Shown: positions 8,472 through 18,265 of the stretch, piece by piece
How the letters are laid out: each line of letters opens with the position of its first letter
Numbering within the stretch: the first letter of the stretch is position 1
DNA from: Mastigocoleus sp. MO_188.B34
GTDB taxonomy: Bacteria; Cyanobacteriota; Cyanobacteriia; Cyanobacteriales; Nostocaceae
Direction: 5' to 3'
Length of the DNA: 64,000 bases
Assembly: GCF_030065675.1 (NCBI RefSeq)
Contig: NZ_JASJDK010000003.1
Coordinates: 24,691-88,690, forward strand
Program-made: the position numbers and the translations under genes
The notes under the pieces: model-generated
The model's input: only the letters and a program-made list of their open reading frames with translations
What the model was told of the DNA's origin: nothing
The model's database searches: none

Positions 8472-9359
8472 CTAACTTGCCCAACCCAAATGTTCCCTTA
8501 ATGTATGCTGCATAATATCCACAGGTATAGTTTCTTCTGGTAACCAAGTTTGTAACGCGATCGCACCTTGCTGAACTAACATTTCTAAACCATCAATTTT
8601 AGTTGCACCTTGGTTTTGGGCGATTTGGAGAAATTTGGTCGGATTGGGAGTATATATCAAATCATAAGCGATCGCATTCTGGGGTAATTGGCTGATTAAT
8701 TCAATACTTAGCGGTGATTCTTCTACTTTTGGGTACATTCCCACAGGAGTTGTATTTACCAATAAATTTGCTGATGGTATTAAACTCGGTAATGCACTCC
8801 ACTCATGAACTTGTAATTTTACCTCCAAAGGGGAATCAACCCAACTTTCAGCAAATACCTGTAATTTTGCAGGGTTTCGCCCCACAATATGAATTTCTTT
8901 GCAACCTAACTGTTTGCAACCTGCAACTACCGCTCTAGCTGCTCCTCCATTACCTAAAATTACTACCACAGATTCTTCCCAATTACGGTCATACTTCCGC
9001 AGAGGACATACAAATCCCTCCACATCAGTATTAGTTCCAACCCATTGATTATTCTTCAAAGTAACCGTATTCACGGCTCCCACCGCTTGAGCAATTGGGT
9101 CTACTTCGGCTAATAAAGGTAATATCGCTTGTTTATGGGGGATTGTAACACTAAATCCAACAACACCAATTGCTGCTAAACCCGCAACTGCAACCTCTAA
9201 GTTCTCTGGTTCGATCGGGAATGGTAGATACACATAATCTAATCCTAAGTGGGTAATAGCAGCATTATGCATTTTGGGCGATAGGGAATGCTCCACTGGA
9301 TGTCCAATAACCCCCAATAGCTTGGTTTTACCGGTAATCATTCTGTTGAAATTTGTCAT
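8472..9359 (-). CDS. aroE: Shikimate dehydrogenase
   Basis: 295 aa. It reduces 3-dehydroshikimate to shikimate with NADPH in aromatic amino acid synthesis. The substrate-binding SLSPKMHN is at 25-32, catalytic Lys76 in TIPHKQ, Asp112 in GTNTDVEG, the glycine-rich NADP loop GNGGAA at 136-141, and NTTPVGMYP follows. Met7 is a possible alternative start. The gene is divergent from the alpha/beta hydrolase (98-bp gap), so the two promoters are close together. Confidence 0.93.
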   Translation of the reverse strand: MTNFNRMITGKTKLLGVIGHPVEHSLSPKMHNAAITHLGLDYVYLPFPIEPENLEVAVAGLAAIGVVGFSVTIPHKQAILPLLAEVDPIAQAVGAVNTVTLKNNQWVGTNTDVEGFVCPLRKYDRNWEESVVVILGNGGAARAVVAGCKQLGCKEIHIVGRNPAKLQVFAESWVDSPLEVKLQVHEWSALPSLIPSANLLVNTTPVGMYPKVEESPLSIELISQLPQNAIAYDLIYTPNPTKFLQIAQNQGATKIDGLEMLVQQGAIALQTWLPEETIPVDIMQHTLREHLGWAS

Positions 9360-9457
9360 GTACTTTACCCCTGAAAATCAATTACTCTTTCTGGAGAATT
9401 AATAAAAATCACTCAATAATTTAAAATTATTAAAATAGATTAATATTTGTTAACGTT

Positions 9458-10405
9458 ATGCGAGTAACTAAAGCTGTGTCTACGGAACCAATTCCCGGTC
9501 AATATTGGGAATGGCAAGGACATAAAGTTTACTATGTTAACGCAGGAGCAAAGCAAACTGAATATCCTGCTTTGCTTTTGGTGCATGGTTTTGGTGCTTC
9601 TACAGATCACTGGCGCAAAAATATTACTGAACTGTGCAAAGAGTTTGAGGTATACGCCATTGATTTACTGGGATTTGGCAGGTCTGCGAAACCCAATTTG
9701 GAGTACAGTGGGGACTTGTGGCGCGATCAGCTTTATGATTTTATCACCCAAGTTATCGGGCAAAAAGTTGTTGTTGTGGGTAACTCTCTCGGTGGATACG
9801 CCAGTTTATCTGTTTCCGCTCAGCGTCAGGATGGAGTTGCTGGGGTTGTATTACTTAATAGCGCCGGACCATTCAGCGATAATCAAACTTCTTCAGAATC
9901 AGAGTCTCTAACTCAACAAAATGAGCCAGTTAATTTTGCCAAACAAGTACAAACTGTATTTGGCGATACTGTTAAATGGGTGTTTCAACAACGATTAACC
10001 CAATTTTTACTATTCCAGTACATACGTCAACCCTGGGTAATTCGCCAAACCTTAGAAAAAGTTTATTTAGATAAAAGTGCAGTTACCGAACAATTAGTAG
10101 AAGAAATTCGTCGTCCTTCGGGCGATCCTGGTGCTTTTGACGTGTTTTGCTCGGTTTTTAGTACTCGTCAGGGAGAAACAGTAGATGAACTACTGGGTAA
10201 ATTAACCAGTCCTTTATTACTACTGTGGGGAGAAGGGGATCCTTGGATGAATGCGAAACAACGTTCTGAAAAGTATCGCCAGTACTATCCGCAAATGACC
10301 GAATATTTCCTTCAAGCTGGTCATTGTCCCCATGATGAGATACCAGAAAAGGTTAATTCTTTGTTGGGAGATTGGGTTAAAAATCAGGTAATGAGTAAGA
10401 AGTAA
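9458..10405 (+). CDS. Alpha/beta hydrolase
   Basis: 315 aa of the alpha/beta hydrolase fold. The oxyanion-hole motif HGFG is at 43-46, nucleophile Ser110 in GNSLGGY, catalytic Asp261 in WGEGDPW and His289 in AGHCPHDE. The triad is complete, so an active esterase or lipase-like enzyme is expected; substrate unknown. Close relatives are widespread in cyanobacteria and plastids, where some act in chlorophyll or lipid metabolism, but this cannot be assigned here. A short tandem repeat directly follows the stop codon. Confidence 0.82.
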   Translation: MRVTKAVSTEPIPGQYWEWQGHKVYYVNAGAKQTEYPALLLVHGFGASTDHWRKNITELCKEFEVYAIDLLGFGRSAKPNLEYSGDLWRDQLYDFITQVIGQKVVVVGNSLGGYASLSVSAQRQDGVAGVVLLNSAGPFSDNQTSSESESLTQQNEPVNFAKQVQTVFGDTVKWVFQQRLTQFLLFQYIRQPWVIRQTLEKVYLDKSAVTEQLVEEIRRPSGDPGAFDVFCSVFSTRQGETVDELLGKLTSPLLLLWGEGDPWMNAKQRSEKYRQYYPQMTEYFLQAGHCPHDEIPEKVNSLLGDWVKNQVMSKK

Positions 10406-10440
10406 GGAGTAAGAAGTAAGGAGTAATGGGTGAGGGTAAT
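10398..10440. repeat. Short tandem repeat at the hydrolase 3' end
   Basis: Alternating AGTAAGA/AGTAAGG heptamers begin within the last codons and run past the stop of the hydrolase gene; a typical cyanobacterial heptamer repeat. Confidence 0.7.
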
Positions 10441-10541
10441 TGCTAATTGATGATGGGTAATGGGACAATAGGAATAATGAATATTCCAAGTATGATAAAT
10501 ATTGAAGTAGTTTTGTAAATTAAGTTTAATCAGAAAACACT

Positions 10542-10631
10542 ATGGGCATTTTGACATTTGGTTGGGTTTCGTTACTAGTTGTTTTTACTTGGTCAATCGC
10601 TATGGTAGTTTGGGGTCGTAACGGACTATAG
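10542..10631 (+). CDS. petN: Cytochrome b6f complex subunit PetN
   Basis: A 29-aa single-helix protein: MGILTFGW, then [16 protein letters not shown], ending GRNGL. This is the strongly conserved sequence of subunit VIII of the cytochrome b6f complex, needed for assembly and stability of the complex in the thylakoid membrane. Residues 6-24 span the membrane. It is followed 7 bp later by a 55-aa frame on the same strand, probably co-transcribed. Its small size makes it easy to miss. Confidence 0.96.
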   Translation: MGILTFGWVSLLVVFTWSIAMVVWGRNGL

Positions 10632-10638
10632 AAGTATC

Positions 10639-10806
10639 GTGGAAACTGCTCAATTCCTAAACTATTTGGCTTTGGCGGCTTTGGGTCTATTGGTGCTAGT
10701 TACTTTAGGTATAGGTTATTTAACGTTTCTGGGTTGGCGCGATCGCCGACTTCAGGAAAACGAAAAACGGGAAACCCGTCGTTCGCTAGCAGCAAAACGT
10801 AAGTAA
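10639..10806 (+). CDS. Small single-helix membrane protein downstream of petN
   Basis: 55 aa from a GTG start. There is one hydrophobic helix (about 7-33: NYLALAALGLLVLVTLGIGY) followed by a very basic/acidic tail (RDRRLQENEKRETRRSLAAKRK). A HIP1 octamer lies inside the gene. The 7-bp spacing to petN argues for an operon and for a thylakoid membrane location. I do not know a function. Confidence 0.7.
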   Translation: METAQFLNYLALAALGLLVLVTLGIGYLTFLGWRDRRLQENEKRETRRSLAAKRK

Positions 10807-10852
10807 ACCTAAACTACACCAAAGACCTGTTAGACATCTGTGGAAAAAAATG

Positions 10853-10936
10853 TAGAGACGCGCCATGGTAGGTCAAAAGTTTAGAGACATACCATGGTAG
10901 GTCAAAAATGTAGAGACGTAACATGTTACGTCTCTA
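10853..10936. repeat. Tandem GTAGAGACG hairpin repeats
   Basis: Three successive TAGAGAC blocks, each joined to a CATGG or CATGT centre. The last (10911-10936) is a perfect 26-bp palindrome made of TAGAGACGTAACA and its complement. The family recurs at 8.3, 13.4, 15.9 and 44.6 kb. Confidence 0.75.
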
Positions 10937-10957
10937 TGAGGATTTTGGTTAAGGGGA

Positions 10958-11839
10958 ATGGGGAAAAATCGTAAGTCTCCGGAGCTTCGTTTTATTAAAC
11001 GTCAAGGAAGATCCTATTCTATTTGTCTTGGTACCCGTCCATCTTGGGGAAGTTTGTACCATTTTTTGCTCACTATTTCTTGGTGGCGTTTTCTGGCGCT
11101 AATTTCTGCGGTTTATCTCGCAATTAATGCTGTTTTTGCTTTGCTATACTTGGCGGGTGGAAATGGAATTGAAAATGCTCACCCGGGTGATTTTGGTGAT
11201 GCTTTCTTTTTCAGCGTTCAAAGTATGGCATCAATTGGTTATGGTGCAATGTACCCAAGCACACGATATGCCAATGTTTTAGTTGTAATTGAAGCATTAG
11301 TAGGTTTTTTTATCATGGCTGTGGCTACCGGGTTAGTTTTTGCCCGATTTTCGCTTCCTACAGCCAAAGTCATGTTTTCTAATTTTGCTGTAATTGCGCC
11401 TTATGATGGTATTCCAACTTTAATGTTCCGTGCTGCGAACCAACGGGGTAATTTTATTTTGGAAGCACAGATCAAAGTATCTTTAGTGCGTAATGAAATC
11501 ACGAAAGAAGGAGATTTCATGCGTCGCTTTTACGATCTGAAGTTGGTACGCAATGAGTCACCGGCTTTTTCTTTGACTTGGACGGTAATGCATCAAATCG
11601 ATGAAAGTAGTCCATTTTATAACGAGACAGCAGAATCGCTTCAGGAAAAAGTAGGAGAACTGATCGTTACTTTAACTGGGATTGATGAAACCATTTCTCA
11701 AAGCATTCATTCCCGGTATTCCTATATTTCGGACGAGATTTTGTGGAATATGCGCTTTGTTGATATTTTATCGTTTACTCCAGATGGTAAACGAGTTATG
11801 AACATGAGTCATTTTCATGATGTTCTTCCGTTGGAATAG
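10958..11839 (+). CDS. Inward-rectifier potassium channel (KirBac type)
   Basis: 293 aa. Transmembrane M1 is about 44-66, the pore helix 80-90, the selectivity filter SIGYG 92-96, and M2 about 105-128 ending FARF. The cytoplasmic immunoglobulin-like Kir domain follows (132-293), with KVMFSNFAVI at its start. The tetramer would conduct K+ across the cytoplasmic membrane. The filter has Ser-Ile where classical Kir channels have Thr-Ile or Thr-Val, a tolerated variant. The start ATG follows AAGGGGA. A hairpin repeat precedes it. Confidence 0.88.
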   Translation: MGKNRKSPELRFIKRQGRSYSICLGTRPSWGSLYHFLLTISWWRFLALISAVYLAINAVFALLYLAGGNGIENAHPGDFGDAFFFSVQSMASIGYGAMYPSTRYANVLVVIEALVGFFIMAVATGLVFARFSLPTAKVMFSNFAVIAPYDGIPTLMFRAANQRGNFILEAQIKVSLVRNEITKEGDFMRRFYDLKLVRNESPAFSLTWTVMHQIDESSPFYNETAESLQEKVGELIVTLTGIDETISQSIHSRYSYISDEILWNMRFVDILSFTPDGKRVMNMSHFHDVLPLE

Positions 11840-11965
11840 AAAAGGCTCATTGATGAACTTCTAAAAAATATTTAATCATTATTTATTTCCCGTAGGGGCG
11901 CACCGACGTACGCCCTGGCGAGTGGTATATTTTGAATGGAAAGTTCCTAATAGCAATTTGCTTTA

Positions 11966-12172
11966 TTAGTTGCATTCTCTTTTATCTACGTCAGTTTTTA
12001 CCTGTAGTCCTTGTGCGTTGACTACAACATCGATACGGTATCTACCATTAACCATATAGATTGTAGTCGCACATCCAATACCAAACATTAGTAGTCCACA
12101 AAGGGGTAAGGTAATCGACCAAATTGTTAAACTGTGTTTCATAGCTTTTTTCCCAACTCTGTATATTCCCAT
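11966..12172 (-). CDS. Small hypothetical protein with one membrane segment
   Basis: 68 aa; Met11 (start at 12142) is an equally good start and would place the hydrophobic stretch WSITLPLCGLLMFGIGCATT near the N-terminus. The Cys after GIG could make it a lipoprotein. The C-terminal YRIDVVVNAQGLQVKTDVDK is soluble. Coding status is not certain; no family recognised. Confidence 0.4.
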   Translation of the reverse strand: MGIYRVGKKAMKHSLTIWSITLPLCGLLMFGIGCATTIYMVNGRYRIDVVVNAQGLQVKTDVDKRECN

Positions 12173-12320
12173 TAAAAATTGTGGCTAGGTGAGAACTCGA
12201 TTGAGAAAAAAGTTGTTTTTTTGGCTGACTTAGCTCACTTATAGCTGACTTGTAGCTGAAATCCAGCAATTTACATCAACCAAATTATAATTAACTCAAT
12301 TGGTATAAATATAAAAAGTG

Positions 12321-13406
12321 ATGGGTCGATCGCTTCGGGTTGCGGTAAAGTACATTCAACAAGTTAAATCAGCACTGCCTCGTAATGGTTATCCTAGCCA
12401 AAAAGCTTTTGCTACTGAAATCGGACTTTCCTTGTCCACGGTCAAAAATTTTCTCAGTGGTAAACCAGTTGATTACATCAATTTCGTGGAAATTAGTGAA
12501 AAATTAGGGCTAGAATGGCAAGAAATTGCAGATAAAGAACCAGAAGCACAAGAAAATAACAACCACATTGGGCAAGACTCACCCTTTGTAACCGGTTCTC
12601 CCATTACCCATCCCCGTCATTTCTTCGGACGACAAAAAGAACTCAAACGCCTATTTAATCTACTGAAGCGCCACCCCCTGCAAAACGCTGCGATTATTGG
12701 TCAGCGACGCATTGGTAAAACTTCTCTATTGCATTATCTGAAAAATATTACCGCCACACCAATAGAGGAATTACGCCCCCAACAAAAGTATGACTGGCTA
12801 ACTAATCCAGAAATATATCGATGGGTTTTCGTAGATTTTCAAGACCCCCGGATGTCAAGCAAGGAGAGATTTTTAAGCCACATTCTGGAAACTCTGCGGA
12901 TGAATATACCAGAACCGTGCGACTTAGATAACTTTATGGATGTGATGAGTGATAACTTACATAATCCCACAGTTATCTTACTGGATGAGATTGGTGTGGG
13001 TTTACAACGTTATCCAGAATTGGATGATGAATTTTGGGAAAGCTTGCGTTCTTTAGCAACTAACCATACAGGGGGAAATCTAGCATTTATCTTAGCGACC
13101 CATGAATCACCTATTGAACTTGCTCATCATACCAGACATAGTTCGCCATTTTTCAATATTTTTGGTTACACCGCCACATTGAGACCACTGAAGGAGGAGG
13201 AAGCACGAGAATTGATCGCAAGTTCGCCGATTCCCTTTACTGATGATAATGTGGAGTGGATTATTGGGCAAAGTCAAGGTATACCACTGTTGTTACAAAT
13301 TCTTTGTCGGGAATGCTTATTTCATTTAGAAGATGGGGATACGGATGATTGGCGTGAAGAAGGATTGAGACAAATCGAACCTTTCAATCATCTATTATTG
13401 AGATAA
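12321..13406 (+). CDS. HTH-AAA ATPase (STAND-like)
   Basis: 361 aa from the ATG at 12321. The N-terminal 70 residues look like a helix-turn-helix (QKAFATEIGLSLSTVKNFLSGK). A linker leads to RHFFGRQKEL and a P-loop ATPase: Walker A GQRRIGKTS (about 126-134) and Walker B TVILLDEIG (about 216-224). Such DNA-binding or regulatory NTPases with this FGR(Q/E)KEL entry belong to the AAA_16/STAND group common in cyanobacteria. It ends soon after the ATPase core, so it lacks the long effector repeats of many STAND proteins. The next gene encodes a second ATPase with the near-identical Walker [10 protein letters not shown]. Confidence 0.68.
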   Translation: MGRSLRVAVKYIQQVKSALPRNGYPSQKAFATEIGLSLSTVKNFLSGKPVDYINFVEISEKLGLEWQEIADKEPEAQENNNHIGQDSPFVTGSPITHPRHFFGRQKELKRLFNLLKRHPLQNAAIIGQRRIGKTSLLHYLKNITATPIEELRPQQKYDWLTNPEIYRWVFVDFQDPRMSSKERFLSHILETLRMNIPEPCDLDNFMDVMSDNLHNPTVILLDEIGVGLQRYPELDDEFWESLRSLATNHTGGNLAFILATHESPIELAHHTRHSSPFFNIFGYTATLRPLKEEEARELIASSPIPFTDDNVEWIIGQSQGIPLLLQILCRECLFHLEDGDTDDWREEGLRQIEPFNHLLLR

Positions 13407-13429
13407 GAATTATTGTAAGAAAATCGCAC

Positions 13430-13459
13430 TGTAGAGACGCGCCATGGCGCGTCTCTACA
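13430..13459. repeat. Perfect 30-bp hairpin repeat
   Basis: TGTAGAGACGCGCCA followed by its exact reverse complement, in the 129-bp gap between the two ATPase genes. It is a member of the GTAGAGACG hairpin family and could act as an RNA hairpin on either strand. Confidence 0.85.
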
Positions 13460-13535
13460 CAGCCAAAACTATCGCTTTTGGGTGCTACTTAAGCCCCTCT
13501 ATTTACTGATGGGAAACTGATAACTGATAACTGGA

Positions 13536-15839
13536 ATGAAATCCGCCATCGACTACTCCAAAATCTACACCCACGCACCCGAACAACACCCCAACCTTAT
13601 ACTGGGTAGTCTGCAACTACTGTTCTGGTTATTTTTTCGTCCCAAAGCTTGGAAAAATCACCTCAAACGTATCGATTCAGCTTTAGATTATGATTTCACA
13701 GTGAGACAATCCCTACAATGGGATAACGATAAACTGTGGAAACTACTACTACAAGCATATGTAATAATACCTATAATTACACTATTAATAGGTTTGCTAT
13801 TAGGTTGGTCATTAATTGATGTGACGGTCGGCGTGGCGGTCGGCGTGGCGGTCGGCGTGGCGGTCGGCGTGACGGTCGGCGTGGCGTTCGGCGTGGCGTT
13901 CGTCGTGGCGGTCGGCGTGGCGGTCGGCGTGGCGGTCGGCGTGACGGTCGGCGTGGCGGTCGGCGTGGCGGAAGGCGTGGCGTTCGTCGTGGCGGTCGGC
14001 GTGGCGTTCGGCGTGGCGTTCGGCGTGGCGTTCGGCGTGGCGTTCGGCGTGGCGTTCGGCGTGGCGTTCGGCGTGGCGTTCGGCGTGGCGTTCGGCGTGG
14101 CGGAAGGCGTGGCGGTCGGCGTGGGTGCGACTATAAATCTATGGCGACCTGTACTAATTTACCCTTTTCTAACTTTATTCCATACCCTACTCTATCGTCT
14201 TGACCAACGATTTCCTGATAATGAGTTAACTTTTTTACATTGGCATGCTTCATTATGGGATGAGTATCAATTCATACCATTTATTGGTTTGGATAAGCAT
14301 TTAGTACAAGTCATGGAGCGAAACCCAGATGAAGGACAAGTTGCTATTGAATATTTAAATAATAGCCACCAACGCTGGGCTGCTCAAGCTGCACAAATTG
14401 AGCTAGATGCACGAATGTTGGAAAGTTTTAAATCGGTTGAATCTATCCGTGAAGTATACGACGAATTGGTAATTGAAGAGCTAGAAGGTAAAGCTAGTCC
14501 AGTACTACGCATATTCAGTCGTATCAGTGAAGATATAGATGCTGCTCTCAATCAGCGTAGTAACTACAATCAGCGTCTAGCTTTTACAGCTACTGCAGAT
14601 CGATTAAATGCAAATTTACAGGATCTTACTCGCAGCAGTAATAAATATGCTCCCCGATTTCGCCCAATCGCTAAAAGTTGGTATGAAATAATCACCAATC
14701 ATATAGAAAAACTAGCAAAAGAAGTCGAACTTCATCAGGAAATTGACTCTCCTTACATTCTCGCTATCCCACTCACCCAAGAGCAAGAAATCTTCAGTGG
14801 ACGCGATGACATCGGAACCCGGATTGAACAACTTATTTTAGATCGACGTCGCCCACCCCTGCTACTTTATGGACAGCGCCGCATGGGTAAAACTTCCCTT
14901 CTCTACAACTTGGGAAAACTCTTACCCAGTTCTATTATTCCCATGTTTGTAGACTTGCAAGGCGCACCTTCGTCAGCAAATAACTATACGGGTTTTCTCT
15001 ACAATCTCGCCAGGGGGATGATTATCTCAGCAAAAAAAGAAGCTGTTACCTTACCACCCCTCACCCGTGAAACCTTAAAAGATGACCCCTTCACCTGCTT
15101 TGATGAATGGCTCGATCGCGTAGAAGAGGTACTAGAACAAAATACCGCTTTGTTGATGTTAGATGAATTCGAAGTACTTGACAGCGCAATTACCAAAGGA
15201 CGATTTGACGAACAAGACGTGTTAGGAATGTTACGTCACTTGATCCAACACCGTCCCCGCTTCAAACTCATGCTGGCTGGTTCCCATACAATTGAAGAAT
15301 ATCAACGATGGGCTAGTTACTTAATCAACGTGCAAGTGGTGCATATTAGTTACTTGGAAGAAAAGTCAGCCCGTAAACTAATCGAACATCCGATTGAAGA
15401 TTTCATGTTGCGCTACGACACTGATGCTGTAGAGCGCGTGTTAGAAATTACTCGCTGTCACCCTTTCTTAGTACAATTACTGTGTAGTGAAATTGTCGCT
15501 TACAAAAACGAGCAAGACCCTTCAGTGCGGCGATTAGCGACTTTAGATGATGTGGAAGCAGCAGTTACGGAAGCTTTAAATAGCGGTAGTTTCTTTTTTG
15601 CTGATATTCAAAAGAACCAAGTAAATGCGATAGGGCTTGATATTCTCAGGTTTATGGCTGCAAGAGGGGAAGGGGCAATTGTTAATAAAAATACTATATT
15701 ACAAGAAATTCCCGGTGCTTCGGAAAGTGATTTTCAAAAGTTATTGCAACGGGAACTGATTGAAAAAGTAAAGAATGAAGAAGAAGGGGATGGTTATCGC
15801 TTTCAAGTGGAGTTGATTCGGCTATGGTTTGCACGGTAA
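13536..15839 (+). CDS. Membrane AAA-like ATPase with Gly-Val-Ala tandem repeat domain
   Basis: 767 aa. The N-terminal 75 residues are soluble. Residues 75-95 are hydrophobic ([18 protein letters not shown]), and 99-197 are 24 tetrapeptide units of GVA(V/F) type, long enough for several membrane passes. After [13 protein letters not shown] comes a helical cytosolic region (about 215-410). A second module opens with FSGRDDIG, Walker [10 protein letters not shown] (about 446-454) and Walker [11 protein letters not shown] (about 538-547), then an AGSH sensor-like stretch and a winged-helix-like C-terminus ending VELIRLWF. This resembles STAND/AAA_16 ATPases. The repeat DNA is GC-rich and contrasts with its AT-rich surroundings. 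Role unknown; a membrane-anchored signalling or defence NTPase is an inference. Confidence 0.72.
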   Translation: MKSAIDYSKIYTHAPEQHPNLILGSLQLLFWLFFRPKAWKNHLKRIDSALDYDFTVRQSLQWDNDKLWKLLLQAYVIIPIITLLIGLLLGWSLIDVTVGVAVGVAVGVAVGVTVGVAFGVAFVVAVGVAVGVAVGVTVGVAVGVAEGVAFVVAVGVAFGVAFGVAFGVAFGVAFGVAFGVAFGVAFGVAEGVAVGVGATINLWRPVLIYPFLTLFHTLLYRLDQRFPDNELTFLHWHASLWDEYQFIPFIGLDKHLVQVMERNPDEGQVAIEYLNNSHQRWAAQAAQIELDARMLESFKSVESIREVYDELVIEELEGKASPVLRIFSRISEDIDAALNQRSNYNQRLAFTATADRLNANLQDLTRSSNKYAPRFRPIAKSWYEIITNHIEKLAKEVELHQEIDSPYILAIPLTQEQEIFSGRDDIGTRIEQLILDRRRPPLLLYGQRRMGKTSLLYNLGKLLPSSIIPMFVDLQGAPSSANNYTGFLYNLARGMIISAKKEAVTLPPLTRETLKDDPFTCFDEWLDRVEEVLEQNTALLMLDEFEVLDSAITKGRFDEQDVLGMLRHLIQHRPRFKLMLAGSHTIEEYQRWASYLINVQVVHISYLEEKSARKLIEHPIEDFMLRYDTDAVERVLEITRCHPFLVQLLCSEIVAYKNEQDPSVRRLATLDDVEAAVTEALNSGSFFFADIQKNQVNAIGLDILRFMAARGEGAIVNKNTILQEIPGASESDFQKLLQRELIEKVKNEEEGDGYRFQVELIRLWFAR
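13830..14117 (+). repeat. 24-copy 12-bp coding minisatellite
   Basis: Twenty-four in-frame 12-bp units GGCGTGGCG(GTC/TTC), each encoding Gly-Val-Ala-Val or Gly-Val-Ala-Phe. Variants are GVTV (units 4, 10), VVAV (7, 14) and GVAE (12, 23). Units 15-22 are eight GVAF copies in a row, the mark of recent slippage or unequal crossover. Period 12 keeps the frame whatever the copy number. Confidence 0.92.
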
Positions 15840-16336
15840 TAAGTTGTTATACCAACTCAATAACAGATTCTTCGGTAGAGACGTTGCAGAGCCTGCGGCG
15901 TCGGCGTTAGCCTCTGCAACGTCTCTACATAAATCTATCTGTCTGGCGTTGCATCATACTGGTTTAAATATCTGCGTAGTTTTCTATGAACGGAAAATCA
16001 TGTAAACAAAATCATACTTCGGTAAAGAAATATTTATATAAACATATGCAGTTGCATCAGAATACACACATAGAGCGATAATAACTCTGGTGAGATAATA
16101 AACTTAGGCAAAATCTGAAACAAATAAATACTGAATAATTGACACTTGAAATCTACTTTTAGTTTTCAGGTAAAGCCTGAGCTATAAAAAAACTCAAATC
16201 ATTACGTTATTTATACGCAATCAATATCTACCACTTGATTCAAATCAAACGTAAATTCTATTACTCCTGAATGAGAAAGATTTGCGAACCTCGCTTTGGT
16301 TCTAATTTTACTTTGCCAGCTTGAAGGATAAGTATA
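15840..16336. repeat. Intergenic region with a long hairpin repeat
   Basis: A 17-bp inverted repeat, GTAGAGACGTTGCAGAG (15875-15891) with its exact complement at 15912-15928, sits 35 bp after the ATPase stop. It is a further member of the hairpin family and carries the GCCTGCGGCGTCGGC block in its loop. The remaining 400 bp are AT-rich and probably hold the haloperoxidase promoter; no gene seen. Confidence 0.7.
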
Positions 16337-18265
16337 ATGGACAACATAATAAATAACGAATACTCTTTGGGACAAGAAAGTTTGTCAGTGGAATCTCTTG
16401 ATGAAGGTAAAGAACCACAAGATGAAAAACTAGGTATTAATTATAACGATGTTCCAAGTTTGATAGTGGATCCGAAGACTCAATTCGTAACAGTTGATGA
16501 CCCTTCGCCAACTATTTCTGTATTTTGGGATCGAGTGGTTCAACAAGCTGTGATTGAGGCTTCACCGGGTCCCACTATTGCATCTCGTGCTTATGCAATG
16601 CTCCATACAGCGATGTTTGATGCTTGGGCTGCTTACGATCCTAAAGCCATATCAACTCAACTCTGCGATGACTTACAACGCCCTTTATCAGAGGTTACTG
16701 AGGCTAACAAAATAGAGGCGATGAGTTATGCAGCTTATGGGGTTTTAAAAGATCTTTTTCCCCAGCAAATAGAGATATTTAAGGACTCAATGGTCGAGCT
16801 AGGTTTCGACCCATACAAAAATACTACAGATGTCACTACTGCTGCTGGTATTGGTAATGTGTCGGCAGCTGCATTATTAGACTTTCGCCGTCAGGATGGT
16901 TCAAATCAGCTTGGAAATGACCCAAATGGAACTCTTGGAGTACCATATTCTGACAACAGTAATTACCAAGCTGTTAATAGTCTGGATGAAATAGTTGATA
17001 TTAACCGTTGGACTCCAGAGAGAGTACCAATTGACTCCAAACCAGGCGAAGAAGAAAGAATTCAAGAATTTCTGACATCCCAGTGGGGAGATGTTAAACC
17101 TTTCGCTTTGGAATCTGGCGAGCAGTTCCGACCAGAAGCACCAGAGCCATTTCTTTTAGTAGATGGCTCGGTAAATTTAGAAGATAAAACAATTACCCTC
17201 GAAGATGGTTTCACTGTAAAAATTGATAAAAGTTTAATTGGAACGATTATTAACCCCAAATTTATTGCTCAAGTAGAAGAAGTTGTTGATATCAGCGCCA
17301 ATTTAACCGATGAGCAAAAGTTGATTGCAGAATTCTGGGAAGATGGTGGGGGAACTTCCTTCCCTCCCGGTACTTTTATGACATTTGGTCAATTCGTTTC
17401 AGCCCGGGACAATAATAACCTAGATGAAGATGCTCAACTATTTTTTAGTTTGGGAAATGCTGTATTCGATGCAGGTATAGCCACATGGGACGCCAAAAGG
17501 TTTTATAACTATACTCGTCCAGTTAGAGCAGTACGGGAGCTTGGTAAATTAGGGCTAATAGGGGAATTTAGCGAAGAAAAAGGTGGTTTTGTAATTGATG
17601 CATGGCAACCGGGACAAGGAACTCAGACAATTTTGGCGACTGAATTTCTGACATACCAAACTCCTGGTAGCGATCCTTCTCCACCATTTGCTGAGTATAC
17701 TTCCGGTCACAGTAGCTTTAGTGCAGCAGGTGCAACCATTCTGGAATTATTTACCGGTAGTGATGAATTTGGTGCTTCAGTTAGTTTTAAACCTGGCGAA
17801 TCTCGTTTTGAGCCAGGTTTAACACCTGCTGAAACAGTTACGTTAAGCTGGGACACTTTTAGTCAAGCAGCAGATGAAGCTGGGATTTCTCGACTTTATG
17901 GAGGAATCCATTTTACTCAAGGAGATGTGAACGGGCGAAAGTTAGGAGAAGAAGTTGCTCAGAGCGTTTGGGAAAAAACTCAGTTTTTCATCAATGGTGG
18001 AGAAATAAATGATGGAGAAGTAGATGAATTAATTAACCCCGCTAATGCTGAAAATTTAACAGTCCAAAATAGCTATTTTACTAACAGTGAAGACATTATA
18101 TCTTTGGATATCGATCGCACTCCTTTAATTGGAAATATTGAGTCTAATAATTTTGGACTCCCTAGTAGTTTTTCCCTAGAAAACCCTTATTCCCTGGAGA
18201 ACCCAAATCTTATTGGAGTTTTTGAAGGTAGCATGGATATCTTAGAGGATGTTTTCAAAGTATAG
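16337..18265 (+). CDS. Vanadium-dependent haloperoxidase (PAP2-related)
   Basis: 642 aa. All vanadate-binding landmarks are present with family spacing: Lys387 and Arg394 (K-x6-R in DAKRFYNYTRP), Ser456-Gly457-His458 in EYTSGHSSFS, and Arg519 with His525 in RLYGGIHFTQGD. In the chloroperoxidase family the His of SGH is the acid-base residue and the last His binds vanadium. Such enzymes oxidise halides with H2O2; acid phosphatases share the site, so activity on phosphate esters is the main alternative. The first 45 residues and the C-terminal 90 residues are extra. No classical signal peptide is visible. It is followed by a 1.2-kb gap and then the iron-sulfur genes. Confidence 0.87.
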   Translation: MDNIINNEYSLGQESLSVESLDEGKEPQDEKLGINYNDVPSLIVDPKTQFVTVDDPSPTISVFWDRVVQQAVIEASPGPTIASRAYAMLHTAMFDAWAAYDPKAISTQLCDDLQRPLSEVTEANKIEAMSYAAYGVLKDLFPQQIEIFKDSMVELGFDPYKNTTDVTTAAGIGNVSAAALLDFRRQDGSNQLGNDPNGTLGVPYSDNSNYQAVNSLDEIVDINRWTPERVPIDSKPGEEERIQEFLTSQWGDVKPFALESGEQFRPEAPEPFLLVDGSVNLEDKTITLEDGFTVKIDKSLIGTIINPKFIAQVEEVVDISANLTDEQKLIAEFWEDGGGTSFPPGTFMTFGQFVSARDNNNLDEDAQLFFSLGNAVFDAGIATWDAKRFYNYTRPVRAVRELGKLGLIGEFSEEKGGFVIDAWQPGQGTQTILATEFLTYQTPGSDPSPPFAEYTSGHSSFSAAGATILELFTGSDEFGASVSFKPGESRFEPGLTPAETVTLSWDTFSQAADEAGISRLYGGIHFTQGDVNGRKLGEEVAQSVWEKTQFFINGGEINDGEVDELINPANAENLTVQNSYFTNSEDIISLDIDRTPLIGNIESNNFGLPSSFSLENPYSLENPNLIGVFEGSMDILEDVFKV

